Source: Paenibacillus xylanilyticus
GTDB lineage: Bacteria > Bacillota > Bacilli > Paenibacillales > Paenibacillaceae
Assembly: GCF_009664365.1 (NCBI RefSeq)
Contig: NZ_CP044310.1
Location: forward strand, 4,591,001-4,655,000
Length of the DNA: 64,000 nucleotides
Direction: 5' to 3'
The translations under genes were made by a program, and so were the position numbers. Below the pieces are notes generated by a model. The model saw nothing but the letters and a program-made list of their open reading frames with translations, was not told the origin of the DNA and searched no databases. Of this stretch, positions 47,775-56,772 are shown piece after piece (the first letter of the stretch is position 1; every line of letters starts with the position of its first letter).

Positions 47775-49109
47775 TTATAACAAATCCGCCGCCAATTGAG
47801 CCAGTTTGGACCGCTCCCCTTTTTCAAGCATAATATGTCCACTAATGCCCTCTTGTTTGAATCGTTCCACAACATAAGTCAGACCATTGCTCGCAGAATC
47901 CAGATACGGATGATCGATTTGCTCAGGGTCACCCATTAGTATGATTTTACTGCCTTCACCTACACGCGAAACGATGGTTTTTACTTCATGACGTGATAGG
48001 TTCTGGGCTTCATCCACAATAATAAATTGACCAGGAATGGAACGTCCGCGTATATACGTTAATGCTTCCACCTGTATACTGCCTAGTCCCATCAAAATTT
48101 TATCGATATCTCCAGCCTTTTTGGTATCAAACAAAAACTCTAGATTATCATATATGGGCTGCATCCACGGTCTCAGCTTCTCTTCCTTTTCCCCTGGCAG
48201 ATAACCGATATCCTTCCCCATGGGAACCACCGGCCTCGCAATCAATAACTTTTTATATTTATGATCATCTTCCACCTTAAGAAGGCCTGCTGCGAGAGCC
48301 AGTAAGGTTTTACCTGTGCCTGCTTTTCCCGTAATGGTCACGAGTGGTATATCATCATTCAAAAGCAATTCCAGCGCCATACGCTGCTGAGCATTTCGAG
48401 CACTAATCCCCCATACGTTATCATTGCTTAGGAACAGCGGCTCAAGTTTGGTTCCCTCCGTATTTACCTTCAGCAGTGCTGATTTGTTGGTACCCATTTC
48501 ATCCTTAAGAATCACAAATTCATTAGGATACAGCTTATAGGACAACTGCAATGGTTTAATTGGCAGAAAACGATATGTGTAAAACTCATCGATTACCGAC
48601 GGATGAACTTTCAAGGCTGTATAGCCCGGATATAGTTCACTGAGCCCTGCAGTCCGATCGGACAAGTAATCTTGAGTGAACAGACCGAGTACATCTGCTT
48701 TGATCCGCACAAGTACATCTTTGCTTACCAACACAACCTGCCGTTCCACAACCTCTTTCTCATTTTCTTCAATTTGATAATTCAGCGCAACCGCCAGGAT
48801 TCGGTTATCATTGGTGATTTCACCGAACATTTCTTGTACCCTTACAAAGCTGCGATGATTCAATTCGACCTTCAGGTTACCTCCATTGGCGAGAGGAACT
48901 CCACTGTGCAGGTGACCCAGTTCACGCAGACCATCAAGCAATCTCGAAACATTTCGGGCATTGCGGCCAATCTCATCCGCATTTCTTTTTTTAGAGTCAA
49001 TTTCCTCCAGTACAACCGCGGGAATGATTACCTCATGTTCCTCGAAGGCAAAAATGGCATTGGGGTCATGCAGAAGCACGTTGGTATCCAATACAAAAAT
49101 CTTTTTCAT
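47775..49109 (-). CDS. PIN-PhoH family ATPase/nuclease (YlaK-like)
   Basis: A 444-residue two-domain protein. The N-terminal PIN domain (about 1-140) has acidic residues typical of RNases (FVLDTNVLLHDP; EEIDSK; NDNRILAVAL). The C-terminal PhoH ATPase has Walker A GKAGTGKT at 261-268 and Walker B FIIVDEAQNLSRHE. PIN-PhoH proteins have been described as ATP-dependent RNA helicase/RNases. It corresponds to B. subtilis ylaK, and ylaJ lies next to it in divergent orientation here. Confidence 0.93.
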   Translation of the reverse strand: MKKIFVLDTNVLLHDPNAIFAFEEHEVIIPAVVLEEIDSKKRNADEIGRNARNVSRLLDGLRELGHLHSGVPLANGGNLKVELNHRSFVRVQEMFGEITNDNRILAVALNYQIEENEKEVVERQVVLVSKDVLVRIKADVLGLFTQDYLSDRTAGLSELYPGYTALKVHPSVIDEFYTYRFLPIKPLQLSYKLYPNEFVILKDEMGTNKSALLKVNTEGTKLEPLFLSNDNVWGISARNAQQRMALELLLNDDIPLVTITGKAGTGKTLLALAAGLLKVEDDHKYKKLLIARPVVPMGKDIGYLPGEKEEKLRPWMQPIYDNLEFLFDTKKAGDIDKILMGLGSIQVEALTYIRGRSIPGQFIIVDEAQNLSRHEVKTIVSRVGEGSKIILMGDPEQIDHPYLDSASNGLTYVVERFKQEGISGHIMLEKGERSKLAQLAADLL

Positions 49110-49158
49110 TCAATCCCCTCCAAAGCGGCGTCGTTAAAGGCATGGTTTGGAACGTGAA

Positions 49159-49224
49159 CTCGGGAATGCCGGATTAGATCATAGGTTTTTCCATGCACAA
49201 GCAGTCCTTTTTTCCATTCCCGAG
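49159..49224. repeat. Ten-base perfect inverted repeat in the phoH-ylaJ intergenic region
   Basis: CTCGGGAATG (49159-49168) and CATTCCCGAG (49215-49224) enclose 46 bases. The 239-base gap is a divergent promoter region, so this could be an operator, a leader structure or chance. No protein is encoded here. Confidence 0.5.
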
Positions 49225-49348
49225 CTCATCTGTGATCGTGTGATCTTTCAGCAGCGGCATGGACAATCATGCTCCCATACATAAATGTATTCGTCTCGGA
49301 CAAAATAATTGCAACATTCTGAAAAACTCCAAGAAAGGATGAACATTT

Positions 49349-50059
49349 ATGAGATATTGGGTTTGTACGCTGCTTCTGATCTTTATACTTACAGGCTGCA
49401 ACAACACCACACGTAATGCCTCTCAAGAGCAGCAAGGAACCCATGCGAGGGGGTACGGAGGGAATGTTACAACACGGCAAGATCAACAAAACGGATCCCA
49501 CATGCTCTATACAGAGGATGACCGAATGAATCCTTCACGCCTTGACCGTTTCAATGAGAATACGGGTGAAGTTCACGAACTGAACGTTGCTGATGATAAC
49601 CAGACAGGCCGCATGACCAATGATAATCGAATCAATCATCTCAAGGCACTTGCCAAGCAAGTGGAAGGTGTCAAAGACGCCAATTGTGTCATTCTCGGAA
49701 ATACAGCCGTCGTTGGCATTGATGTAGATGGCGAACTGGAACGTGCTCGTGTAGGAACAATTAAATATTCCGTTGCAGAAGCTTTGCGCAAAGATCCAGA
49801 AGGTGTTGATTCCATTGTTACCGCTGATGCAGATGTTTCTGAACGAATCAAAGAGATTGGAGAGCATATCCGTCAAGGACATCCCATTTCTGGTTTTGCC
49901 TCTGAACTCGCTGACATGGTGGGACGAATTATCCCTCAGCTTCCGAAAGATGTCAAGGTCCGCCAAAACCCAGATGAGCAGACTCCGAATGAACAAGCTC
50001 CTAATAAACAACATTTGCAGCAGCATACGACTGACAAAAAGCAACAAAAAGCCCAGTGA
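49349..50059 (+). CDS. ylaJ: YhcN/YlaJ-family sporulation lipoprotein
   Basis: A 236-residue lipoprotein with lipobox LTGC (C17), a long Gln/Asn/Gly-rich linker, then the YhcN/YlaJ domain (about 85-190; VKDANCVILGNTAVVGIDVDGEL; IVTADADVSERIKEIG). The C-terminal 40 residues are a repetitive Gln/Asn/Pro-rich tail. Family members occur in endospore formers and are tied to spore or germination functions; the exact role is unknown. RBS GAAAGGATG. Its end shares a terminator with the convergent ylaL gene. Confidence 0.88.
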   Translation: MRYWVCTLLLIFILTGCNNTTRNASQEQQGTHARGYGGNVTTRQDQQNGSHMLYTEDDRMNPSRLDRFNENTGEVHELNVADDNQTGRMTNDNRINHLKALAKQVEGVKDANCVILGNTAVVGIDVDGELERARVGTIKYSVAEALRKDPEGVDSIVTADADVSERIKEIGEHIRQGHPISGFASELADMVGRIIPQLPKDVKVRQNPDEQTPNEQAPNKQHLQQHTTDKKQQKAQ

Positions 50060-50078
50060 TTTCTCACTAGGCTTTTTT
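50046..50078. terminator. Bidirectional terminator built into the ends of ylaJ and ylaL
   Basis: AAAAAGCCCAGTGA (50046-50059) pairs with TCACTAGGCTTTTTT (50064-50078) with one mismatch around a four-base loop. The ylaJ stop TGA lies inside the left arm and the ylaL stop inside the right, so one hairpin ends both genes. Confidence 0.9.
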
Positions 50079-50519
50079 CATGGCAGCAAAAACCTGCTCA
50101 TCTAATTTCTCAGCAGCACGCTGATCGTATATTTTGACATATTGAGGCATAGAAGATAGCTGGGCTCCATAAAACAGGGCATTTCTGACCGCTTCAATGG
50201 AGATGTCGAAACAGCACATATTAAAGGGTACATCCTGCAATGGGTCCTGTCGAACAGAAGCACGTCCATTGATCGCATAAACCGTTTCTTCTCCAAATAC
50301 CGTAACGGTAATCAACGGATTTTGTTTCATGTTGTTCACGAGACGTGAACGATGATCCAAAGCGACCCGAAGCGTGGACGCATTCTCCGCATAGATCCAG
50401 GAAATTGCGGTGGATGTCGGGCCTCCAGATTCAATGTCTACCGTATTCAGGAGTACAAACGTTTCGTTCTTGAATTGCTGCAAAAGAGATTCAGTCAATT
50501 GTGTGACGGCTTCGGACAT
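50067..50519 (-). CDS. Pyridoxamine 5'-phosphate oxidase-like protein (YlaL-like)
   Basis: A 150-residue single-domain protein with the split-barrel flavin fold: FVLLNTVDIESGGPTSTAISWIYAEN, then TLRVALDHRSRLVNNMKQNPLITVTVF. It resembles B. subtilis YlaL, encoded in the same neighbourhood. Whether it binds FMN or F420-like cofactors or acts on a small molecule is not known. RBS GGGAGGG precedes the ATG. Confidence 0.78.
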   Translation of the reverse strand: MSEAVTQLTESLLQQFKNETFVLLNTVDIESGGPTSTAISWIYAENASTLRVALDHRSRLVNNMKQNPLITVTVFGEETVYAINGRASVRQDPLQDVPFNMCCFDISIEAVRNALFYGAQLSSMPQYVKIYDQRAAEKLDEQVFAAMKKA

Positions 50520-50612
50520 TAAACCAGCCCTCCCTAACCTTCTTTATGCAATTCTTGATACTATGAATGATGTTATTATAACATACCCGGAAACTTGCTT
50601 CCAATCCCCCAG

Positions 50613-51674
50613 CTACTCTGCCGCCGGAGTAGCTGTTACTTTGCCTGAGAGCGTGTCCTGCAAGGCTTGCTTTGCATTGGCCAGCTCCGTCTCATTCACA
50701 TAAACATAAGGGCTTCTCCAGTCCCCCGTCACAGGCGTATAGTGCACATCCGATTTGGAAATGTTCCAATACGTCGAAATAAAGTTTTTCATCTGTTCGG
50801 ATTCCACGTCGGTTGTCATATTGTCATCAATTGCACCAATGACTTTGCTAATCTTCGTCACACCACCAAGCGATTTCATCTGATCCAGCATGGAGTTCAG
50901 TACCTGGTTTTGCCGCTTATTACGGTCAAAGTCATTGGATTCAGCCGTTTTGGGATCACAGTTGGATTTGCGGTAGCGCACAAAATCGAGTGCTTGCTTA
51001 CCGTCCAGATGCTGATCACCCGCAACCAGATTAATATCTGTATTGTCGGCCGTATCCCGGTAACACATATTTTTGTCGACCGTCACATCCACACCACCTA
51101 CGGCATCAACAGCATCGCGGAATGCCTGGAAGTTAAGCACCGTTGTGTAATTGATATCGACGTCAAAATACTTGCCCATCATTTCTTTCATCTGATCCTC
51201 AGCGTTCTTACCTGAGGTCTTCTCTTGGGCTTTAAACTTAGGATAGTATGAATTCAGTTTATTCGCCTTGTATCCTTCAAGTTCAATCCGCGTATCACGC
51301 GGCAAGGAAACAATAGTGGCCGTTTTGGTATCCGGGTTCATAGCTGCTACCATGACAACATCGGATAGATACGTTCCGGTTTCAGGACGGTTATCTGTAC
51401 CCAACAGCAGCATGGTAATGGGCTTGGTCTTGGCTGACATCCCTGGAGGCACTGGTTTGTCAATGCCGGTGTCCGCCACCTGATTATACACCCAGTAGAG
51501 ATATCCCCCACCTACAATGATGGCAATCACCAAAAGGCTCAAAACGAATTTGGCAAATGTGCGCATCCGCTTTTTCTTTTTCGGTGGCTTGCCTTTACTG
51601 TTGTTAGACCCTGAAGCTCCGGAATGGGATGGTGCCTGTCTACGCGGAGGCAGTCCGTTCGAATTCGAGTTCAT
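50613..51674 (-). CDS. LCP-family (LytR-CpsA-Psr) cell-wall polymer ligase
   Basis: LCP enzymes attach teichoic acids or other polymers to peptidoglycan. The 353-residue product has a basic, proline-rich cytoplasmic N-terminus, one membrane segment (about 36-58) and the extracellular LCP domain with MLLLGTDNRPETGTYLSD and SLPRDTRIEL, whose arginines bind the polymer pyrophosphate. GVDVTVDKNMCYRD and GKQALDFVRYRK are further family motifs. I start at the second ATG, behind AAAGGTG. It stands between ylaL and ylaH. Confidence 0.93.
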   Translation of the reverse strand: MNSNSNGLPPRRQAPSHSGASGSNNSKGKPPKKKKRMRTFAKFVLSLLVIAIIVGGGYLYWVYNQVADTGIDKPVPPGMSAKTKPITMLLLGTDNRPETGTYLSDVVMVAAMNPDTKTATIVSLPRDTRIELEGYKANKLNSYYPKFKAQEKTSGKNAEDQMKEMMGKYFDVDINYTTVLNFQAFRDAVDAVGGVDVTVDKNMCYRDTADNTDINLVAGDQHLDGKQALDFVRYRKSNCDPKTAESNDFDRNKRQNQVLNSMLDQMKSLGGVTKISKVIGAIDDNMTTDVESEQMKNFISTYWNISKSDVHYTPVTGDWRSPYVYVNETELANAKQALQDTLSGKVTATPAAE

Positions 51675-51765
51675 ATCTTCAACACCTTTATCACATCTGT
51701 TTTGGTCCAAATAAAAGACAACCGCTTTCCCGAAGGAAAACGGATGGACTGTACAGAGACAGATT

Positions 51766-52062
51766 TTATGAATTTCTGGCGGCAGCTTCCGCCTTTTTCT
51801 TTTGACGACCTTCGATGAAATAGCGCACTCTCACTAACAGCATCAAACCAACAGCTACCAGCAAACATTGAATAATCGGGAGCTTGTCGATCTGAAAAAT
51901 AAGAAGCATGAATGTGCCCATCGCCATCAATAGATAAAGAAAGATTTCCTTAACGAGCGGCAATTTCTGACGTACCCGAAACACCTTATTATATACGTAA
52001 GTAATCAGCACAAAGATGACGATGTAGGCTACGATCGGGTGTGATGCGAACCATGCTTGCAT
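51766..52062 (-). CDS. ylaH: YlaH-like family membrane protein
   Basis: A 98-residue protein with three hydrophobic segments (about 9-26, 40-58, 62-80) and a basic, alanine-rich C-terminus. It matches the YlaH-like family in size and in position next to typA, as in B. subtilis. Function is unknown. RBS AAAGGAGCTG. B. subtilis ylaI, normally between ylaH and ylaJ, is missing here. Confidence 0.82.
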   Translation of the reverse strand: MQAWFASHPIVAYIVIFVLITYVYNKVFRVRQKLPLVKEIFLYLLMAMGTFMLLIFQIDKLPIIQCLLVAVGLMLLVRVRYFIEGRQKKKAEAAARNS

Positions 52063-52139
52063 GCACAGTCAGCTCCTTTCGTTGTTCATGCTTGTATAAG
52101 TAAACTGGTTGATGGAACAACACGTAATTGGGAATTCAA

Positions 52140-52265
52140 GCGAGCATTAGTGACCGTTTCGGGTTCGGATCGTTCTTTCGATCGCTGTTATCTCCAGATT
52201 TTTTGAACATTTTTTCAAATGGGAAAATCCGGAGATAAAGGCGAACGCTTTGCTTCTTCAGAATC
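52140..52265. repeat. Palindrome-rich intergenic element, candidate dispersed repeat
   Basis: TTATCTCCAGATTTT (52188-52202) and AAAATCCGGAGATAA (52224-52238) are near-perfect inverted arms with an inner TTTGAA/TTCAAA pair, flanked on the left by GATCG-TTCTTT-CGATC. A 62-codon frame across it (52136-52324, minus) reads as low-complexity basic protein and is probably not a gene. The rest of the 299-base gap holds the typA upstream region. Confidence 0.5.
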
Positions 52266-52361
52266 GATTCCGTTCCCTCCACTACATATGCTGCATTAAC
52301 CCAAATCCATTTGGAAGACATCAAACGTTAACTTATACATACTATTTTTTGTTAGTTAAAA

Positions 52362-54209
52362 TTAAGCGTTATTTTGAGCCATTTTGCGTTGTTTCTCTGC
52401 ACGCTCACGCTCGGATTTGTTCAGGATTTTCTTACGAAGACGAATAGATTTCGGTGTAATCTCACAATATTCATCTTCATTCAGATATTCAAGCGCCTGT
52501 TCCAACGAGAAGATAATCGGCGTTTTAATTTTAACCGTATCATCTTTACCAGAAGAACGAACGTTAGTCAGTTGTTTTTCTTTGCAGATGTTAACAACGA
52601 TATCATTGTCACGTGTATGCTCACCAACGATCATACCTTCGTAAATTTCTGTTCCTGGCTCAAGGAAGAGCGTACCACGATCCTCAACACCCATCATTCC
52701 ATAGAACGTAGATGTACCCGTTTCAGTTGAGATCAGTACACCTTGGTGACGTCCACCCACTTGACCGGATACGACTGGAGCGTAGCTGTCAAATGCATGG
52801 TTCATTACACCATAACCACGAGTCAATGTCAGGAAGTTGGTGCTGTATCCGATCAGACCACGTGCAGGAATCAGGAACTCCAGACGTACTTGTCCACTAC
52901 CCGTGTTGATCATGTTAACCATCTCTGCTTTACGTGCACCCAGGCTCTCCATGACGGAACCCATGCTTTCTTCAGGGATATCAATCAACAAGCGCTCGAG
53001 AGGTTCCATTTTCTTACCGTCAATTTCTTTGACGATAACTTCTGGTTTGGATACTTGAAGCTCATATCCTTCACGACGCATATTTTCAATCAGGATACCG
53101 AGGTGAAGCTCACCACGTCCGGATACGATAAATGCATCTGGGCTCTCTGTTTCTTCAACACGAAGGGATACGTCTGTTTCCAATTCCTTCAACAAACGCT
53201 CACGAAGTTTACGTGAAGTTACCCATTTACCTTCACGACCTGCGAATGGACTGTTGTTTACGAGGAATGTCATTTGCAGTGTTGGCTCATCAATTTTCAG
53301 AACCGGCAAAGCTTCAGGGTTGTTCGGGTCAGCAATCGTTTCACCGATGTTGATATCCTTAATACCCGCGATCGCAACGATGTCACCTGCGCCAGCTTCC
53401 TCTGTCTCAACACGTTTCAGACCTTGGAAACCAAACAGTTTCTCGATACGAGCTGTTTTACTTTTGCCATCACGCATAATAACCGTAACGGATTGGCCTT
53501 GACGAATCACACCGCGGTTTACACGACCGATAGCGATACGTCCAAGATATTCATTATAGTCCATCAGCGTAACGAGGAATTGCAGTGGCTCTTCAACGTT
53601 CTCTGTTGGATGAGGGATATGACTTACGATGGTATCGTAGATCGCCATCATGTTGTCATCTTGTTTGGCAGGATCGTCTTCCATGCTGGATGTTCCGTTC
53701 AATGCGGAAGCATATACGACAGGGAATTCAAGCTGCTCATCGCTGGCACCCAGTTCGATAAACAGGTCAAGTACTTCGTCAATAACCTCAGCCGGACGAG
53801 CCGCTGGACGGTCAATTTTGTTTACAATAACGATTGGAGTCAGGTTGTGCTCCAGTGCTTTACGAAGTACGAACTTCGTTTGTGGCATACAGCCCTCATA
53901 AGCATCGACAACGAGCAATACACCATCAACCATTTTCATGATCCGTTCTACTTCGCCACCGAAGTCGGCGTGTCCTGGTGTATCTACAATGTTGATCAGG
54001 TAATCTTTATAAGTTATAGCCGTGTTTTTGGCCAAAATCGTAATACCGCGTTCACGCTCCAAATCGTTGGAGTCCATTGCGCGCTCCTGTACCGTTTCGT
54101 GATCACGGAAAGTACCGGATTGCTGGAGCAACTTGTCGACTAGCGTTGTTTTCCCGTGGTCGACGTGGGCAATAATCGCAATATTGCGAATGTGTTCTCT
54201 TGAATGCAT
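52362..54209 (-). CDS. typA: Translational GTPase TypA/BipA
   Basis: TypA/BipA is a ribosome-binding EF-G-like GTPase involved in large-subunit assembly at low temperature. The 615-residue product has the G1 motif [10 protein letters not shown] near 14-23, G3 [12 protein letters not shown] and G4 [10 protein letters not shown], then EF-G-like domains and the TypA-specific C-terminal domain. The ATG at 54207-54209 matches family N-termini; the upstream in-frame start has no better support. In B. subtilis this is ylaG, next to ylaH as here. Confidence 0.96.
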   Translation of the reverse strand: MHSREHIRNIAIIAHVDHGKTTLVDKLLQQSGTFRDHETVQERAMDSNDLERERGITILAKNTAITYKDYLINIVDTPGHADFGGEVERIMKMVDGVLLVVDAYEGCMPQTKFVLRKALEHNLTPIVIVNKIDRPAARPAEVIDEVLDLFIELGASDEQLEFPVVYASALNGTSSMEDDPAKQDDNMMAIYDTIVSHIPHPTENVEEPLQFLVTLMDYNEYLGRIAIGRVNRGVIRQGQSVTVIMRDGKSKTARIEKLFGFQGLKRVETEEAGAGDIVAIAGIKDINIGETIADPNNPEALPVLKIDEPTLQMTFLVNNSPFAGREGKWVTSRKLRERLLKELETDVSLRVEETESPDAFIVSGRGELHLGILIENMRREGYELQVSKPEVIVKEIDGKKMEPLERLLIDIPEESMGSVMESLGARKAEMVNMINTGSGQVRLEFLIPARGLIGYSTNFLTLTRGYGVMNHAFDSYAPVVSGQVGGRHQGVLISTETGTSTFYGMMGVEDRGTLFLEPGTEIYEGMIVGEHTRDNDIVVNICKEKQLTNVRSSGKDDTVKIKTPIIFSLEQALEYLNEDEYCEITPKSIRLRKKILNKSERERAEKQRKMAQNNA

Positions 54210-54283
54210 GGTTTGTATCCATATCCTTTCCAATTTCAATTCTTATCTACTAAACTTCCCGCATTTCTGCAGGTTACTCACCC

Positions 54284-54312
54284 AAAATAAGCGTCGGTGA
54301 TATCCCGACGCA
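54284..54312 (-). terminator. Probable terminator upstream of typA
   Basis: GCGTCGG (54291-54297) pairs with CCGACGC (54305-54311) around seven bases; the minus strand continues TTATTTTGG. It would end the transcript of the membrane-protein gene on the right. Confidence 0.6.
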
Positions 54313-54387
54313 TGTCTTTATCCCTTATATTATAGTTGATCATAGCTAAAAATCAAGATATTTCGCTTGGAGCAAGGTCGGACAATG

Positions 54388-54882
54388 TTACCAGCCCTTC
54401 CTCCCGCGCCCGCGTCCAAGCAGCAACCAGACTCCGCCCAAAATCAAAAGGATCGCCAGCACATAAATAATTCCGGTATGAAGCAGGGTGAATCCGAATA
54501 AGACAATGGACACCGCACCGATGCCCCATGCTGCAGGCAGAACAAATTCGGGTTTATAGCGTTCAGCAAGCCCGTACTCGAGTAAGCCGGCAGCAATGCC
54601 CAGCAAGAATGCCGGCCAGAGGCTGCTCATCAGCCCTCCGCCCCATGTATTCGTAATGCCGAACAAAATACCATACACCGTTAATATCCCTGCGGGAACA
54701 AGTGACCACGTAGGAGTAACTCTTGCATAGTAAAGGGCGTGTAGCGCAATTCCTGGCAGCAATAGAAGCAATGGCCAGAAATGGCGTCCAATAAAACCAA
54801 ATACCCCAAGCTTGCCAAGCAAAATAATGATACCTGCTGCCACGATAAATATGCCGATCGCTTTTTCATTTCTCATCTTCAT
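54388..54882 (-). CDS. Uncharacterised multi-pass membrane protein
   Basis: A 164-residue protein with about five hydrophobic segments, a short charged N-terminus (MKMRNEKAI) and a glycine/arginine-rich tail (LLLGRGRGRKGW). The N-terminal pair of helices resembles the LiaI/LiaF-type DUF5668 arrangement, but I do not recognise the family firmly. ATG behind AGAGGTGATTG. Confidence 0.7.
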   Translation of the reverse strand: MKMRNEKAIGIFIVAAGIIILLGKLGVFGFIGRHFWPLLLLLPGIALHALYYARVTPTWSLVPAGILTVYGILFGITNTWGGGLMSSLWPAFLLGIAAGLLEYGLAERYKPEFVLPAAWGIGAVSIVLFGFTLLHTGIIYVLAILLILGGVWLLLGRGRGRKGW

Positions 54883-55110
54883 CTGCAATCACCTCTTATA
54901 TCAATTAGGCTATGTAGGTTATAAGCTTCAACGAATTCGCCGTTTCATGATGACCAGCTTTTGTAGACCTGCTTCTAGTGTAGCCCATGTTTTTGCAAAA
55001 AACTATACTTGATGTCGCATTTCGTCGCTGCTCTTTTTATGTATTACCCTAAAGGTATGGATCCGTCGCTTGTTCCTCAATATTCACTACATGAGACGAT
55101 TCAATTCAAC

Positions 55111-55136
55111 AAAAAAACCGCCTTCGGCAGACGGTT
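55111..55136 (-). terminator. Rho-independent terminator after the first terC gene
   Basis: On the minus strand AACCGTCT and AGGCGGTT form a stem around GCCGA, followed by TTTTTGTTG. It lies about 45 bases after the terC stop. Confidence 0.88.
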
Positions 55137-55177
55137 GCCTCTTCACTCTATTTTTCTGCTGAATACCCAGAACTTAA

Positions 55178-55837
55178 TTACGCATTTCGTCTGACAAACT
55201 TGTGGGCTCCCCCAACCGCTATGACCAGACCAGCCATTGCCACAGGTAACAGCGTGTGTGCTTCCGCTGTCAGGCTGCCAAGCCACTGACCCAGCTTCGG
55301 ATCACTCATCACCATTTCACCTGCCGTGAATGCCAGGATTCCTGAGCCCGCGAATACCAGAATCGGGAATCGTTTCAACAAACCGACAATTAAGCCGCTC
55401 CCCCACACCACAATGGGAATGCTGATGGCTATTCCGATGACGATAAGTGCCAGGTCTCCATCAGCTAATGCTGCTATAGCAAGCACATTGTCCAGACTCA
55501 TTACAAAATCGGCAATCAAAATGGTCTGAACCGCTTTCCAGGTCGTCGAAGCCTCCCGAATATGTACTTCGTCTTCGTTTTGAAGCAGGAGCTTCACGGC
55601 AATCCAGAACAGTAAGATCCCGCCCGCTGCCTGTATAAAAGGAATTCCGAGCATTAGTACCGCCGCAAAAGTAAGCACACACCTTAGTACAACTGCACCC
55701 AAAGCACCCCACCATACGGCTTGCTTACGCTGTTTCTCCGGCAGATCCTTACTCGCAAGCGCGATAACTACCGCATTATCTCCACTCAAAACCAGATTGA
55801 TCATTAGAATTTCAGTCAACAGCCACAATGTATCCAT
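55178..55837 (-). CDS. TerC-family integral membrane protein, paralogue 1
   Basis: A 219-residue protein with seven to eight membrane segments and the TerC metal-binding-like motifs LVLSGDNAVVIALA near 17-30 and DFVMSLDNVLAIA near 115. B. subtilis relatives YjbE/YkoY/YceF are implicated in manganese export or in loading manganese into secreted enzymes. It is transcribed divergently from a paralogue with a 105-base gap, too short for a yybP-ykoY manganese riboswitch. Confidence 0.93.
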   Translation of the reverse strand: MDTLWLLTEILMINLVLSGDNAVVIALASKDLPEKQRKQAVWWGALGAVVLRCVLTFAAVLMLGIPFIQAAGGILLFWIAVKLLLQNEDEVHIREASTTWKAVQTILIADFVMSLDNVLAIAALADGDLALIVIGIAISIPIVVWGSGLIVGLLKRFPILVFAGSGILAFTAGEMVMSDPKLGQWLGSLTAEAHTLLPVAMAGLVIAVGGAHKFVRRNA

Positions 55838-55942
55838 GCTTCTCCTCCCCCCACTCTTACTTGTATGTCAAAGTTGTCCATGCTATTCTTAACGATTGAA
55901 CAAGCTTTTCTAGGTTCGGACATTTAGAGGGAGTGACAGCAT

Positions 55943-56641
55943 ATGGAGCTTTTTAGCGCTGTTTTTTGGCTTGCTTTGGTGAAAATTGTATTTATTGATC
56001 TCATGCTGGCTGGCGATAACGCCATCGTTATCGGCCTGGCTGCACGTAATTTGCACCCTTCTGTGCAGAAAAAGGCTATTCTCTACGGGACAGCGGGTGC
56101 CCTAGTGATTCGGATTGTAGCCACAGTGGTTGTACTCTGGCTGCTTAAGGTGCCTTGGCTGCTGCTTGTAGGAGGCGTTTTGCTGATCTGGATTGCTTAT
56201 AAACTATTGGCTGACCAAGGTGAAGAACATAGTGATATTAAGGCAGGCAGCTCCTTATGGGTTGCCGTTCGCACCATTGTCATTGCAGATGCCGCCATGG
56301 GACTTGACAATGTCATTGCAGTGGCTGGCGCCGCTGAACAGCATCTGGTACTGGTTATCATCGGATTGTTGATCAGTGTACCGATCATCGTATGGGGAAG
56401 CACCCTGTTCATCAAATTGATCAATCACTTCCCATGGATTATATATCTGGGAGCCATTGTACTCGGTTATACCGCATCCCACATGATTACAGAGGAACGC
56501 CGACTTGTGCCGTTTTTCACCGAGCATCCCGCCCTTCGCATTCTTTTTATCGTGCTGGTCGTTGCAGGTGTGGTATTCGCAGGATACCGCAAACGCTCTA
56601 GCAGCAGACAAGGTGGAGAGCACCAGCGATCCTATTCGTAA
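55943..56641 (+). CDS. TerC-family integral membrane protein, paralogue 2
   Basis: A 232-residue TerC protein with the same two signatures, DLMLAGDNAIVIGLA near 17-31 and DAAMGLDNVIAVAGAA near 113, and a basic C-terminal tail. It is diverged from the left-hand copy but clearly homologous. The stop is followed within 15 bases by half of a terminator whose other half now lies 1.5 kb away beyond an IS element. Confidence 0.93.
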   Translation: MELFSAVFWLALVKIVFIDLMLAGDNAIVIGLAARNLHPSVQKKAILYGTAGALVIRIVATVVVLWLLKVPWLLLVGGVLLIWIAYKLLADQGEEHSDIKAGSSLWVAVRTIVIADAAMGLDNVIAVAGAAEQHLVLVIIGLLISVPIIVWGSTLFIKLINHFPWIIYLGAIVLGYTASHMITEERRLVPFFTEHPALRILFIVLVVAGVVFAGYRKRSSSRQGGEHQRSYS

Positions 56642-56684
56642 AATAAAGATACACAAAAAAGGACCAGCCGATTTCCTAAACTGT

Positions 56685-56735
56685 ACCCTATAAGATAGAC
56701 ACTTTAAAAAAGGTCATCTTGTAGGGTCTTTTTTT
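56685..56735 (+). terminator. Terminator-like hairpin inside the IS left end
   Basis: ACCCTATAAGAT (56685-56696) pairs with ATCTTGTAGGGT (56716-56727), one pair being G-U, followed by CTTTTTTT. It should stop transcripts entering the IS from the terC side. Confidence 0.75.
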
Positions 56736-56772
56736 GTGTACAATGAATAAAAAACGAGCGGTGGTCAAGCAA

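Noticed and set aside
52136-52324. A 62-codon minus-strand frame before typA
   Set aside because: It crosses a palindromic repeat, has no ribosome-binding site and no family resemblance.
55838-55942. Manganese yybP-ykoY riboswitch between the terC genes
   Set aside because: The gap is too short for the element plus two promoters and the conserved loops are not seen.
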